Counted from the first letter of the stretch, positions 6,222 to 15,016 are shown. The stretch: 37,012 bases of DNA from a virus (IMGVR_UViG_3300009593_000051:1-37012), one strand, 5' to 3'. Numbers and translations are program-made. Notes: generated by a model from the letters alone, not told the origin.

Positions 6222-8222
6222 ATGGGCGGTGTTGCTGGACATATGTCCCACCTTTATGATAATCCGTATCTAACCTTCACAGAAATGAAGGATATTTTAT
6301 CAGCAGTTTCTCAAGGGGAGTTAGATTTTGAAGAGAAGGTAGATGGACAAAACCTTTTCTTGTCTTATTCTGTACCGGAAGATGAAATAAAGGCTGCGAG
6401 AAACAAGGGGAATCTTAGAGACAAAGGTCTGGATGCTGTAGAGTTAGCCCGGAAGTTTGCTGATCGGGGTAACCTTACAACTGCATTTGTAGATTCCTTC
6501 AGAACTTTCAAAAAAGCAGTCGATGCTCTCAGTAAGGAAGAAAAGATAAACATATTCGGTCCAGACACCAATTTTTGGTATAATGCAGAAGTAATGGACC
6601 CTCGGAGTCCCAATGTTATCAACTACGATCATAAAACATTGAAAATTCATGATCGTGGTCATTTTGAGTTTGACCGAGATGAAGATACTAAGACAAAAAG
6701 AGATATGTCCCAAAGTTTATCTGTACTAGATAATGCTTTAGAAAGAGTTCAGAACCATCTGAATAAAGAAGATTTCAACTTTGTCCGAAAGGCTGTAGTA
6801 AATCTCCGTAAGCTTAGTGATGACGAAGCCCTAACTACTGCTATCTCCCGACTAAACCAAGCAGTAGGTAGAGAGGGTCTCTCCGACAATAATACTGTGG
6901 GTGATTACTTATTCTCTCGTTTGAAGAATGGCTTAGACGGAGAGTTAGATGACACGAAGAAAGAAGAAATAGCACGCTATCTACTAGGAATGCCAGGAAA
7001 TATTGGTCTTAGGTTGATAAAGAAAGGTCTCAGTAAGGAAGATTTAGCATCTGTAGTACACATTATCAATACAAAAAGGATTATTCTGAACGATGCGATA
7101 GAGCCTATTGAGTCAGTTATTCATGATTTTTCGGTAGAAATGCTCAAAGGATTAGAGAGCAGGTTCATAGTGGATAATAAGAAAGAAACTATCAGACTTC
7201 AGTCCGAACTGGCGAAAGCTGTAAAGGCAATTACGGCTATCGGACCAGAAAATCCTGAATCAATGGCAATAATGCAAAAGCAGCTAAATAAAATTAAAGA
7301 TATGGCTAATATCAATACTCCAGTAGAAGGGGTTGTCTTTGATTATAATGGGCATATGTATAAATTCACTGGGAACTTTGCTCCATTGAATCAAATTTTA
7401 GGAATGTTCAAATATGGTGACGCTGCTCGGGCACCGGTTAAGGAATCTTTCATTAGTAACAAAGCTATATTAGCAGAAGATGACAAGAAGATTAAGGATC
7501 AAAAGAGTCCTAAAAGGATTGCACTCTTTCCAGGGAAATTCAAACCGCCACACAAGGGTCACTTCAATTATGTCAACGATATCGCTAAAAGACCCGATGT
7601 TGACGAAGTGATTGTGTTGATATCGCCTGTGGATTACCCAGAAGTAAGTAATGAACAGTCACTCGAAATATGGAATGAATACTTGAAGAACGCTCAGCCG
7701 AATATCACTGCAAAGATTGCAGATTATCGTAGCCCAGTTCAAGCGGTATATGAATTTATCGCTGATCCAGTGTCCGCCAGAGACGGAGATACAGTCCTTT
7801 TAGTCAAAAGTAGCAAGGATGTTGGGGATACTCGGTTTAACCGTGCGCAATCATATGCTGACCGTAATAACCCCGGTGTAAATGTAGAAGATATTGAAGA
7901 AGATCCAATCGTAGACCCCTCTGGGAAAGCTTATAGTGCTGAGGATATTCGAAACCTTATTGTGTCGGGCAACAAAAAAGAATTCTTATCTTACATCCCC
8001 TCTGCTATAGATGGGGACACTATTTGGAATATGTTGTCCACAAATAAGGATAATCTAAATAACCTAATCGATGACACTATTGAGGAAATGTCTGGAATGG
8101 GTGGCGGTGCTGTCGGGGGAGACTCTTTACCATTGGGACAGAAGCCTGTTTATCCGAAAAAGAAAAGGTCCAAAAACAATAAACCAAAAGTAAATCGTGG
8201 AAAACGACAAAGAAGAAGATAA
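6222..8222 (+). CDS. Two-domain nucleotidyltransferase: ligase-like KxDG plus HxGH
   Basis: A 666-residue protein. The N-terminal domain has the signatures of the DNA/RNA ligase-mRNA capping superfamily: motif I EKVDGQN with candidate nucleotide-accepting Lys39, a motif III-like NAEVMD (121-126), motif IV EGVVF (369-373) and motif V YKFTG (380-384). A long helical insert (~165-360) separates the motifs. Similar proteins beginning GGVAGHMxH are known from T4-like marine phages, without established function. The C-terminal domain (430-600) is a Rossmann-type cytidylyltransferase/NMN adenylyltransferase: FPGKFKPPHKGH with HKGH at 444-447, and a late YSAEDIRNLI resembling the ISxTxIR motif. A basic tail (KRSKNNKPKVNRGKRQRRR) ends the protein. 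The substrate is unknown; NAD-type cofactors, RNA ends or cytidylyl transfer are all possible. Confidence 0.8.
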   Translation: MGGVAGHMSHLYDNPYLTFTEMKDILSAVSQGELDFEEKVDGQNLFLSYSVPEDEIKAARNKGNLRDKGLDAVELARKFADRGNLTTAFVDSFRTFKKAVDALSKEEKINIFGPDTNFWYNAEVMDPRSPNVINYDHKTLKIHDRGHFEFDRDEDTKTKRDMSQSLSVLDNALERVQNHLNKEDFNFVRKAVVNLRKLSDDEALTTAISRLNQAVGREGLSDNNTVGDYLFSRLKNGLDGELDDTKKEEIARYLLGMPGNIGLRLIKKGLSKEDLASVVHIINTKRIILNDAIEPIESVIHDFSVEMLKGLESRFIVDNKKETIRLQSELAKAVKAITAIGPENPESMAIMQKQLNKIKDMANINTPVEGVVFDYNGHMYKFTGNFAPLNQILGMFKYGDAARAPVKESFISNKAILAEDDKKIKDQKSPKRIALFPGKFKPPHKGHFNYVNDIAKRPDVDEVIVLISPVDYPEVSNEQSLEIWNEYLKNAQPNITAKIADYRSPVQAVYEFIADPVSARDGDTVLLVKSSKDVGDTRFNRAQSYADRNNPGVNVEDIEEDPIVDPSGKAYSAEDIRNLIVSGNKKEFLSYIPSAIDGDTIWNMLSTNKDNLNNLIDDTIEEMSGMGGGAVGGDSLPLGQKPVYPKKKRSKNNKPKVNRGKRQRRR

Positions 8223-8244
8223 TTATACTTTAGTGGGAGCTATC

Positions 8245-9027
8245 ATGATTAACCGAGATACACTAATTGCTGAAGAACTAATCCGGGAACACATTCGTTC
8301 GAGGATTAGTAAGAAACTTGATTCTGTCAACAAGGTGGAGTCCTTACTTAGAGAAGCGATTAGAGAAATTATCAAAGAAGCTGAGACCGGAACTGAAGAG
8401 CCCAGTACATACACTGGTATTAATGTTCTAGCTGACCTCTTAAAGAATATTATTCCCACTATAGAAGATGACTATAAAATGCTGACGACTTCAGAGGAAC
8501 AGCGTGAATCCTTTCGTAATCATATTGTCCATGCGATAAAGAATACACTTCGACCAATAGAAGTAACTTCTGCTACTGATGATATGGATGAAAATATAGT
8601 ATTTGATTATGACCCTAGGGACTTATTAGAAAAAGTCACCCTTGATGTAATAGAAGATGAACCAGAAGACCTTGACGGCGAGTTTATTGATATTGACCAA
8701 GATGAGTCTGAAGATCAGTTTATTCAGATAGATGACCAAAATGAAACCGGTCGCAATTTCGCTGCTGAGACTTTTAAGGCTGTAGAGAAACAAATTGTTG
8801 ACGCTTACGATATGTTAGCAGATGATCAAGATCAGAATTTGTTCTATGATTATTTGATTACTAACATGCTCCTGTATTTTGATAAATTCGAAGATGAATT
8901 GGCAAATGAACTGCCAGATGTCACTACTCCCGAATATGAAGAAGAAAAAAATAACCCAGAAGGTGAAGCCGAATCAATAACTTCAAGTGAAGAAGAGGAA
9001 GAAGAAGAGTTAGAATTAAATATTTAA
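8245..9027 (+). CDS. Acidic hypothetical protein
   Basis: A 260-residue, strongly acidic protein. The N-terminus is helical and amphipathic (LIREHIRSRISKKLDSVNKV, then LREAIREIIKEAE), the centre is Asp-rich, and the end is a run of glutamates (EEEEEEELELNI). The ATG at 8245 is preferred because TGGGAG lies five bases upstream and because it avoids overlapping the previous gene; a GTG at 8197 would add 16 residues. Acidic helical proteins of this kind include phage prohead core or scaffold proteins, but no specific homology is recognised. It is the last gene before the tmRNA region. Confidence 0.7.
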   Translation: MINRDTLIAEELIREHIRSRISKKLDSVNKVESLLREAIREIIKEAETGTEEPSTYTGINVLADLLKNIIPTIEDDYKMLTTSEEQRESFRNHIVHAIKNTLRPIEVTSATDDMDENIVFDYDPRDLLEKVTLDVIEDEPEDLDGEFIDIDQDESEDQFIQIDDQNETGRNFAAETFKAVEKQIVDAYDMLADDQDQNLFYDYLITNMLLYFDKFEDELANELPDVTTPEYEEEKNNPEGEAESITSSEEEEEEELELNI

Positions 9028-9040
9028 TTTCATTCAGCCC

Positions 9041-9068
9041 TTAACACTGTTTACAACTCCAGTATAAT
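9041..9068 (+). promoter_or_regulatory. Possible sigma70 promoter upstream of tmRNA
   Basis: TTAACA (9041-9046), a 16-base spacer and a perfect TATAAT (9063-9068). A transcript would start near 9075 and run into the tmRNA region. It may provide a second, longer precursor. The 198-base gap 9028-9225 holds nothing else convincing apart from the second promoter below and a small hairpin (CTGCT ATT AGCAG) at about 9146. Confidence 0.5.
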
Positions 9069-9187
9069 CAGCTTGCCTGCTTAATAAACAGCTTTAAAAC
9101 TTTAATCTACTATTTTTACTTTTAACTAATCTTCTTGTCTTTAACTGCTATTAGCAGCTTATCAGTATATTTAGAAGAGTAAATAAC

Positions 9188-9216
9188 TTGACAAATAGTT
9201 ATCTTAGGTACATAAT
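9188..9216 (+). promoter_or_regulatory. Sigma70-type promoter of tmRNA
   Basis: A consensus TTGACA (-35, 9188-9193), exactly 17 bases of spacer and CATAAT (-10, 9211-9216, 5 of 6). The expected start falls at about 9223, two or three bases before the mature 5' end of the tmRNA. It uses host-type sigma70 signals, so early expression by unmodified host polymerase is likely. Confidence 0.85.
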
Positions 9217-9225
9217 ATAGCCAAT

Positions 9226-9548
9226 GGGGGTGACTGGAATCGACTGACGGAGAAATTGAAAAGGTGCAAGGGTGAGGGAAGCGTGGCTCACTAAAAACGC
9301 TTAAATCTATAACTGCAAACAATAACGCAGAACTAGCACTAGCAGCTTAAAAACCTGGCTACGCTTGAGGTGACGACAACCAAAAAACAGAAAGTCGTAG
9401 TATGTTGAGTAAGAGCTTTTGATTGTTTATGCCGCAAATGAACGACCTAGTCTAGATCTTTACTGACGATAAATGTAAAGACAACCTTGTGAATGACCTT
9501 GATATAGATACGGACAAGACGGGAGTTCGAATCTCCCCACCTCCACCA
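9226..9548 (+). ncRNA. ssrA: tmRNA (transfer-messenger RNA), one-piece
   Basis: A complete 323-nt tmRNA. The acceptor stem pairs GGGGGTG (9226-9232) with CACCTCC (9538-9544), followed by the discriminator A and an encoded CCA (9546-9548). The third pair is the G3-U70 wobble that marks alanine identity. The 5' tract TGACTGGAATCGAC is the characteristic tmRNA D-region, and the T arm is GGGAG-TTCGAAT-CTCCC. The tag frame (9315-9350) is GCA AAC AAT AAC GCA GAA CTA GCA CTA GCA GCT TAA, giving ANNNAELALAA then stop; the LAA end is the classic degron recognised by ClpXP. It rescues stalled ribosomes and tags incomplete proteins. No smpB gene is in the window, so it would rely on host SmpB or a copy elsewhere. 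Confidence 0.97.
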
Positions 9549-9570
9549 GCCGCCTCCGGGCGGCTTTTTT
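9549..9570 (+). terminator. Rho-independent terminator of tmRNA
   Basis: GCCGCC (9549-9554) pairs with GGCGGC (9559-9564) around a TCCG loop and is followed by six T residues. It starts on the base after the encoded CCA end. Confidence 0.95.
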
Positions 9571-9630
9571 ATTACCTTTAACTATGCTTCTCGAACTAGT
9601 TATATAAACCCATGTTTTGCGGGGATATTG

Positions 9631-10935
9631 ATGAAAAAAACTATTATCTTAGATACAAATGTATACCTCACTGAGGCAGGTTCCATATTAGCATTCGGGA
9701 CGGATGATATTGCAGTGCCAACAATCGTTCTAGATGAGATAGATAAACATAAACACAGACAAGACACCGCAGGATTAAATGCTCGGACTATGAATAGGGT
9801 CCTCGATTCTTTGCGCAGTGAGGGGAGTTTAATGGATGGTGTCTCCCTGGGGGATCGACGGGGCAACATTTTTGCTGCTCACTTTGATGAGAACTATATG
9901 CCACCTGGGATGAAAGAGGATGATTCCGATAATAAAATAATTGCTATTGCTCTCCGGCTTATTGAAGAGGGGCATACAATAGCAGTAGTTTCCCGTGATT
10001 TAAATATGCGAGTCAAATGTGACGCTCATGGGATAGAATGCCATGATTACCAACCACAAAAGGTAATAAGCTCAGTCGAGAATCTGTTTGACGGCACCCA
10101 AACAATTGAATGTGATTTCAGTATGATTGATAAGTTTTATAGTGGCGAACCATCTTATCTGCCTGAGGGAGAGCATAATCTTTATCCTAATCAGTATCTA
10201 CTATTGAAGAGTGGAGACAGCAATAAATCAGCAATCTGTAGGTTCATAAACTATCAGTCTCCTTTACAGAAAATAAACAAATATAAAAACATATGGGGAC
10301 TAAAAGCCAACAACAAAGAACAGCAGTATGCAATGGATCTTCTTTTCGATAGGGGAGTGGAAATTATTTCCCTGACTGGTCCTGCTGGTACTGGAAAGAC
10401 GCTCTTAGCCACGGCTTGCGGTCTGGAACAGGTTTTTAATACGACAAGTTCTAAAGGTGGGTACGATAAGCTTATTATCACTAGACCTGTTCAGCCCATG
10501 GGGAGGGATATAGGATTCCTGCCTGGTACTCTTGAGGAAAAAATGATGCCATGGATTGCTCCTATCAGAGATAATCTGGAGCAGTTATTCGGCGACCGTG
10601 GCGCACTAGATATGCACATAGAACAAGGATCCATCGAAATAGAAGCCATGACTTACATCCGAGGTCGCTCCATTTCTAACGCTTTTATGATAGTGGACGA
10701 GGCGCAGAACTTAACAGCCCATGAACTAAAGACTATAATAACTAGAGTTGGGCATGGTACCAAGCTCGTACTGACTGGCGATATTCAACAGATTGATAAT
10801 TCTTATGTGGACTCGGTTTCAAATGGCTTAACACATGCTGTTGAAAAATTCAAGACCCATGAATTAGCAGGTCACATTACCCTTATCAAAGGGGAGAGGT
10901 CAAAGTTAGCAACTTTAGCATCGGAAATTTTATGA
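9631..10935 (+). CDS. phoH: PhoH-family protein, PIN domain plus ATPase
   Basis: A 434-residue protein. The N-terminal PIN domain (about 1-140) begins KKTIILDTNVYL, with catalytic-type Asp8 and further acidic residues (VLDEIDKH, DDSDNKI, SRDLN). The C-terminal PhoH ATPase has Walker A GPAGTGKT (250-257), ITRPVQPMG, Walker B MIVDEAQN (353-360) and LTGDIQQID. This is the PhoH2 arrangement, in which the ATPase/RNA helicase partners a ribonuclease; phoH is widespread in marine phages although its role there is unsettled. The ATG at 9631 follows GCGGGGATATT; a TTG directly before it is less likely. Its stop overlaps the next start (ATGA). Confidence 0.94.
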   Translation: MKKTIILDTNVYLTEAGSILAFGTDDIAVPTIVLDEIDKHKHRQDTAGLNARTMNRVLDSLRSEGSLMDGVSLGDRRGNIFAAHFDENYMPPGMKEDDSDNKIIAIALRLIEEGHTIAVVSRDLNMRVKCDAHGIECHDYQPQKVISSVENLFDGTQTIECDFSMIDKFYSGEPSYLPEGEHNLYPNQYLLLKSGDSNKSAICRFINYQSPLQKINKYKNIWGLKANNKEQQYAMDLLFDRGVEIISLTGPAGTGKTLLATACGLEQVFNTTSSKGGYDKLIITRPVQPMGRDIGFLPGTLEEKMMPWIAPIRDNLEQLFGDRGALDMHIEQGSIEIEAMTYIRGRSISNAFMIVDEAQNLTAHELKTIITRVGHGTKLVLTGDIQQIDNSYVDSVSNGLTHAVEKFKTHELAGHITLIKGERSKLATLASEIL

Positions 10936-11594
10936 TTGATTACATTACAGAGAAAGTAAAAGACACCCCTCGATATTTTCGCTTTGGAGGCATAGATGTG
11001 GTTCAGGGCGATGACCTGCCAGATAATGTCAATATGGATGCTGTGTTTCGTACTATAGAAGCCGCCCTGCCCCCTCATTTTTTGCGGAAGTTAAAGGGAG
11101 TAAAGATTAAACATCTAGATTTCTTTAATGATAGAAATGCGTCTGCGTTTTATAAAGACGGAATTCTTCACATCACCAGTGATCAAGATAGTAACAATGA
11201 TCTTATTAATGACATATGTCACGAGTTAGGACACCATGTTGAGGAACTTTATCCTTCTGAGATCTATGAAGATACAGAAGTTGCGGAAGAGTTTTTGCGA
11301 AAAAGAAAGCAGCTAAAGTCTGAAATCCAATCCGAAGGGTATTGGGTAAGTGAGTACAACTTTCAAGAATTAGCGTACAATGATAAGTTTGATAATTTCT
11401 TGTATAAGCGCCTAGGTAAAACGATGTTGCGCATGGTGACAGCCGGGATTTTTATAAGACCATACGCCTCAGTGTCATTGAGAGAATATTTTGCTACAGG
11501 TTTTGAGGCTTATTACTGTGGTAATAAGGAATCTCTTCATAAAGTAAGTCCTATTTTGTACAAAAAGATAGACACTCTCCACAATTTAGTGTAA
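10932..11594 (+). CDS. Putative zinc metalloprotease (HELGH)
   Basis: A 220-residue protein with the zincin signature ICHELGHHVEE (His97, Glu98, His101). A later conserved-looking acidic segment, SLREYFATGFEAYY, supplies possible third ligands Glu185 or Glu192, which would make it a gluzincin-like enzyme. There is no signal peptide, so it would act in the cytoplasm or inside the virion. Coupling to phoH by an ATGA overlap suggests coordinated expression. The target is unknown; processing of a virion precursor or a host protein is possible. Confidence 0.75.
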   Translation: MIDYITEKVKDTPRYFRFGGIDVVQGDDLPDNVNMDAVFRTIEAALPPHFLRKLKGVKIKHLDFFNDRNASAFYKDGILHITSDQDSNNDLINDICHELGHHVEELYPSEIYEDTEVAEEFLRKRKQLKSEIQSEGYWVSEYNFQELAYNDKFDNFLYKRLGKTMLRMVTAGIFIRPYASVSLREYFATGFEAYYCGNKESLHKVSPILYKKIDTLHNLV

Positions 11595-11619
11595 AATAGA
11601 TAAAAGAAAGTAGGCTATA

Positions 11620-12459
11620 ATGGCTGGTAAACATATCTCCTATTCGGAGTGGCGGAATTGGCACATCTGTCCTCATTATCATAAACTTACTTACATTGAC
11701 AAAGTCACTCAATTCGAGGGCAATATTTTTACTGCTTTTGGTAAAGCGATGCATACTGTTTGTGAATTTACTTTGACTTCCCCTTCTGAGTATCGCCAAT
11801 CCGGCAAGATCGAATCTCTGATAGCTGAACAATTCGTAAAGGAGCTAAAATCGTTGCCACGACCCGCCCGACAGGATGCAAAAGATAATTTTGACCTTAA
11901 GGAATGGCTTCAAGCAGGTCGTGACATCATCCCCGATTTATACCGTTGCCTAGCCGACAAGTTCGGCAAACTCGGTGAGGACTGGGAAGTACTCAAAGCC
12001 GAAGAGCAACTCTATGTACCCATCACCGAATTCACGGAAGCAGAAAAAAACTTCAAAGGTTTCATTGATCTCGTGGTCTATTCCAGAAAAGATGAAAAAG
12101 TTCATTTGATTGACTGGAAGACTTGCTCCTGGGGCTGGAAGCGTGAAAAGAAGAATGATAAGATACTTGCTTACCAACTGGTGTTCTATAAGCATTTTTA
12201 TGCTCAGAAGTATGAAGTAGACCCCAAAGATGTGGACTGTCATTTCGTATTATTAAAGAGAACAGCCAAACCTGGCAAGAAGGCAGAATTTGTTAGAGTG
12301 ACGGCGGCGAAAAAAAGAACAACAGATGCCCTTAACGCCTTGACAAAAGCATTGCATAATATTACTAAAGAAAATTACATAAAGAATCGAAACGCTTGCA
12401 CAAATTGCAAGGACCGATTCGGAACATGTGAATTTTACCAAACAGAGTATTGTCTCTAG
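11620..12459 (+). CDS. PD-(D/E)XK nuclease, Cas4/RecB-like with Fe-S cysteines
   Basis: A 279-residue protein with the motifs of the PDDEXK_1 family: GKAMHTVCE (His45), FKGFIDLVVY (Asp150), LIDWKT (Asp165, Lys167) and AYQLVFY (Gln186). One cysteine near the N-terminus (HICPHY, Cys17) and a C-terminal cluster (Cys260, Cys263, Cys270, Cys278 in ACTNCKDRFGTCEFYQTEYC) match the iron-sulphur arrangement of Cas4/AddB nucleases. It likely acts as a DNA exonuclease in phage recombination, host DNA breakdown or end processing. No other CRISPR component is present. An AGTAGG upstream of the ATG is a modest binding site. Confidence 0.86.
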   Translation: MAGKHISYSEWRNWHICPHYHKLTYIDKVTQFEGNIFTAFGKAMHTVCEFTLTSPSEYRQSGKIESLIAEQFVKELKSLPRPARQDAKDNFDLKEWLQAGRDIIPDLYRCLADKFGKLGEDWEVLKAEEQLYVPITEFTEAEKNFKGFIDLVVYSRKDEKVHLIDWKTCSWGWKREKKNDKILAYQLVFYKHFYAQKYEVDPKDVDCHFVLLKRTAKPGKKAEFVRVTAAKKRTTDALNALTKALHNITKENYIKNRNACTNCKDRFGTCEFYQTEYCL

Positions 12460-12470
12460 GGAAGATATCA

Positions 12471-13724
12471 ATGTCAGATAAAAAAATAAAAGTACTAACA
12501 ATTAGTGACCACCCAATGTTACCCTCGGGTGTCGGTACTCAAACTAAGTATGTGATTGAGGCACTTTTAGAAACCGGCAAGTTTGAAGTGTTTTCCTTAG
12601 GGGGTGCTATGAAACACCCCAACTATAACCTAATGAAAGTCTCAGATAACTGGCGTATTTTACCTGTAGATGGTTATGGAGATAAGGCTAAAGTACTGGC
12701 TATCTTAAGGGAGTTTAAGGCAGATATTCTCTATTTTATGACTGATCCTCGGTATTATGAGTGGTTATGGCAAATAGAGGATGATATCCGACAGATGGTT
12801 CCTATGGTATATTATCATGTTTGGGACAATTATCCCTATCCATTGTATAATAAAAAGTGGTATGATTCCAACGATTGTATAGCATCTATTTCGAAAGTTA
12901 CCAGCGACATTGTGCAGACTGTTGCCCCGGATGTGGATGAGAAATATATTCCCCACGCTGTCCCCATGGAGATATTTAAGAAAGCATCCGCAATTAAACT
13001 AGAAGAAGTTAGAAAAAATAACCCTGGACTTGACGGTAAGATTGTATTTTTCTGGAATAATAGAAATGCTCGTCGCAAGCAAAGCGGAACTTTGGTTCAC
13101 TGGTATAAGAACTTTCTAGAACAAGATCATGTTGATCGCACTAAGGTCGCCCTTCTGATGCATACAGACCCTACAGACCCAAATGGTCAACCACTTGAAC
13201 ACATCGCTACAGAAATAGGACTTGTTAATTCGGAAATAATGTTTTCTAAAGGAGGCATTCCCGCCGAAGATTTAGCCCTTATGTACGGTTTAGCTGATTG
13301 TACCATAAACATCTCTGATGCTGAAGGTTTTGGTTTAGCCACTTTGGAGTCCTTATCATGTGAAACTCCTATTATCGTAAATATGACTGGTGGATTGCAA
13401 GAGCAGGTCACCGACGGCGAAAACTGGTTTGGCGTGGGCATTGAGCCAGCTTCTAAGGCGATTATAGGATCCCAGGCGGTACCTTATATTTACGAAGATC
13501 GCATCGCCGAAGAAGATTTTATCGCAGCTATGAATAAAATATATGGGATGTCAGATGAAGAAAGAGAAAACCTAGGAAAACTCGGTCGCCAGCACATTGA
13601 AAAGAACTATAATTTCAAAGATTTCAAACAATCTTGGGTAAACTTAATGACCGAGGTTCATGAGAAGTTTGGCTCCTGGGATAATAGGAGACATTATACA
13701 CCTTGGAGGCTAGAAAAGGTATGA
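12471..13724 (+). CDS. Glycosyltransferase, GT-B fold (GT4-like)
   Basis: A 417-residue GT4-type enzyme. The N-terminal Rossmann half starts KIKVLTISDHPMLPSGVGTQ, a glycine-rich acceptor-side loop. The C-terminal half has the donor-binding signature SDAEGFGLATLESLSCETPI, with the E-x7-E pattern (EGFGLATLE). The ATG at 12471 is chosen because the ribosome binding site AGGGAAG overlaps the preceding stop codon and the protein begins at the typical place. It transfers a sugar from a nucleotide donor to an unknown acceptor. First gene of a five-gene coupled glycosyltransferase run. Confidence 0.9.
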   Translation: MSDKKIKVLTISDHPMLPSGVGTQTKYVIEALLETGKFEVFSLGGAMKHPNYNLMKVSDNWRILPVDGYGDKAKVLAILREFKADILYFMTDPRYYEWLWQIEDDIRQMVPMVYYHVWDNYPYPLYNKKWYDSNDCIASISKVTSDIVQTVAPDVDEKYIPHAVPMEIFKKASAIKLEEVRKNNPGLDGKIVFFWNNRNARRKQSGTLVHWYKNFLEQDHVDRTKVALLMHTDPTDPNGQPLEHIATEIGLVNSEIMFSKGGIPAEDLALMYGLADCTINISDAEGFGLATLESLSCETPIIVNMTGGLQEQVTDGENWFGVGIEPASKAIIGSQAVPYIYEDRIAEEDFIAAMNKIYGMSDEERENLGKLGRQHIEKNYNFKDFKQSWVNLMTEVHEKFGSWDNRRHYTPWRLEKV

Positions 13725-15016
13725 TTGAACAAAAGAGAGTATTAATTGTCGGCGCTTTTTGCAATATCAGCGGATACAGTGATCATGCTCGGCTCGTTGC
13801 TGACGCCTTGATTGCTCAGAACAGCGGACATAAATTTTACTTATTAGATCTACAGTGGGCAGAGGCTTCAAGGGATAATAAATATTATCAGAAATACGGA
13901 GCGATGATCCAAGAGACCGCTCAATATTTAACTTTCCTGAAACAAACAGGACAACCGTTTCATGAGGGTTTTGATTGTAGTTATCAAGTAAGGGCACCCA
14001 ATGAATTCTCTCGGATAACCCACTATGATATTGGCGTTACCGCAGCATTAGAAACAGTAGCTGCCCCAAGCGACTGGATTCCCAAGTGTAATGAGTTACA
14101 GAAAATACTTGTGGTGTCCGAACACGCTAAGAAGAATCTTCAAAATGCCAAGGATGAAAGTGGTAATTCTATAACCACAGATATTCAGGTTATACCTTTT
14201 TATAATAATCTAGAAGATCTCGATCAAAGAGAAACTTTCTCAGGTTATGAAACAGTTAGTACAAGTACTAATTTCCTGTGTGTTTCTCAGCTTGCGCCTC
14301 GTAAAAATCTGTTGAATTTGATTGACTGGTTCACGGACGAGTTTCATGATGATGAAGATGTTGGTTTAATAATAAAAACTCATTTACGCAATAACAGTAT
14401 TCCTGATTATGACTACACCAGGAATCAAATCAAATCGTTCCTAGAAATGCACCGAGGCAAAGAAAATAAAAAATGTAAAGTCTATCTCCTACACGGTAAT
14501 ATGACAGAGAAAGAGATGCATGGATTATACGATCCTGATAAAATCCGTGGCTATATAACAACTACTCACGGTGAAGGATTCGGTATCCCAACATTTAATG
14601 CTGTATGTTCAAACATCCCTGTGGTTGCCCCGGCGTGGTCTGGTCATTTGGATTACTTGCGCACCTCTGTAAAAAATCCTAAATCCGGCAAAGCAAAAAT
14701 TCAGAGCATGTTTTTGAAAACCAAATATAAGGTAGAACCAGTCCAGCAGCACCACCTGATGCCAGGCTTAATAACAGAGGGAAGTGAATGGTGTTATCCC
14801 GATGAAGCGTCTTTTAAAAAGAATATAAGGATACTGGCTGACAGACCCTCCGAGCACCAAGAGAAGGCATTGGTCTTGGGTGAAATTACACGCTCTACTT
14901 TTTGCAAGGAAAATATTTATAAAAAATATTGGGATGTAATGGATTCTATTTTTTCACAAACAGGGGGCAATAATGCTGAGGCAGAAACCGGGAACAGCCA
15001 GATACTTGAGTTGTAA
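13721..15016 (+). CDS. Glycosyltransferase, GT-B fold
   Basis: A 431-residue protein beginning MIEQKRVLIVGAFCNISGYS, a Rossmann-type strand and loop. The donor-binding region contains FLCVSQLAPRKNLLNLIDWF, TTHGEGFGIPTFNAV and VVAPAWSGHLDYL, typical of GT4-like enzymes. The start at 13721 overlaps the previous stop (ATGA). A longer reading from an upstream GTG at 13703 is unlikely. The sugar and acceptor are unknown. Confidence 0.87.
   Translation: MIEQKRVLIVGAFCNISGYSDHARLVADALIAQNSGHKFYLLDLQWAEASRDNKYYQKYGAMIQETAQYLTFLKQTGQPFHEGFDCSYQVRAPNEFSRITHYDIGVTAALETVAAPSDWIPKCNELQKILVVSEHAKKNLQNAKDESGNSITTDIQVIPFYNNLEDLDQRETFSGYETVSTSTNFLCVSQLAPRKNLLNLIDWFTDEFHDDEDVGLIIKTHLRNNSIPDYDYTRNQIKSFLEMHRGKENKKCKVYLLHGNMTEKEMHGLYDPDKIRGYITTTHGEGFGIPTFNAVCSNIPVVAPAWSGHLDYLRTSVKNPKSGKAKIQSMFLKTKYKVEPVQQHHLMPGLITEGSEWCYPDEASFKKNIRILADRPSEHQEKALVLGEITRSTFCKENIYKKYWDVMDSIFSQTGGNNAEAETGNSQILEL

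Noticed and set aside
9050-9068. TTTACA close to TATAAT at 9063 as a -35/-10 pair
   Set aside because: The spacer would be only 7 bases. The TTAACA at 9041 with a 16-base spacer is the better partner.
9141-9160. Hairpin CTGCT ATT AGCAG before the tmRNA as a terminator of the acidic-protein gene
   Set aside because: The stem is five pairs with no T-run after it, on either strand.
9577-9608. Promoter for phoH (TTAACT ... TATAAA)
   Set aside because: The spacer is 19 bases and the -35 match is poor; there is too little to call it.
11620-12459. Cas4 as evidence for a phage CRISPR system
   Set aside because: No repeat-spacer array and no Cas1/Cas2 or effector genes are present. Cas4-like PD-(D/E)XK exonucleases are common in marine T4-like phages on their own.
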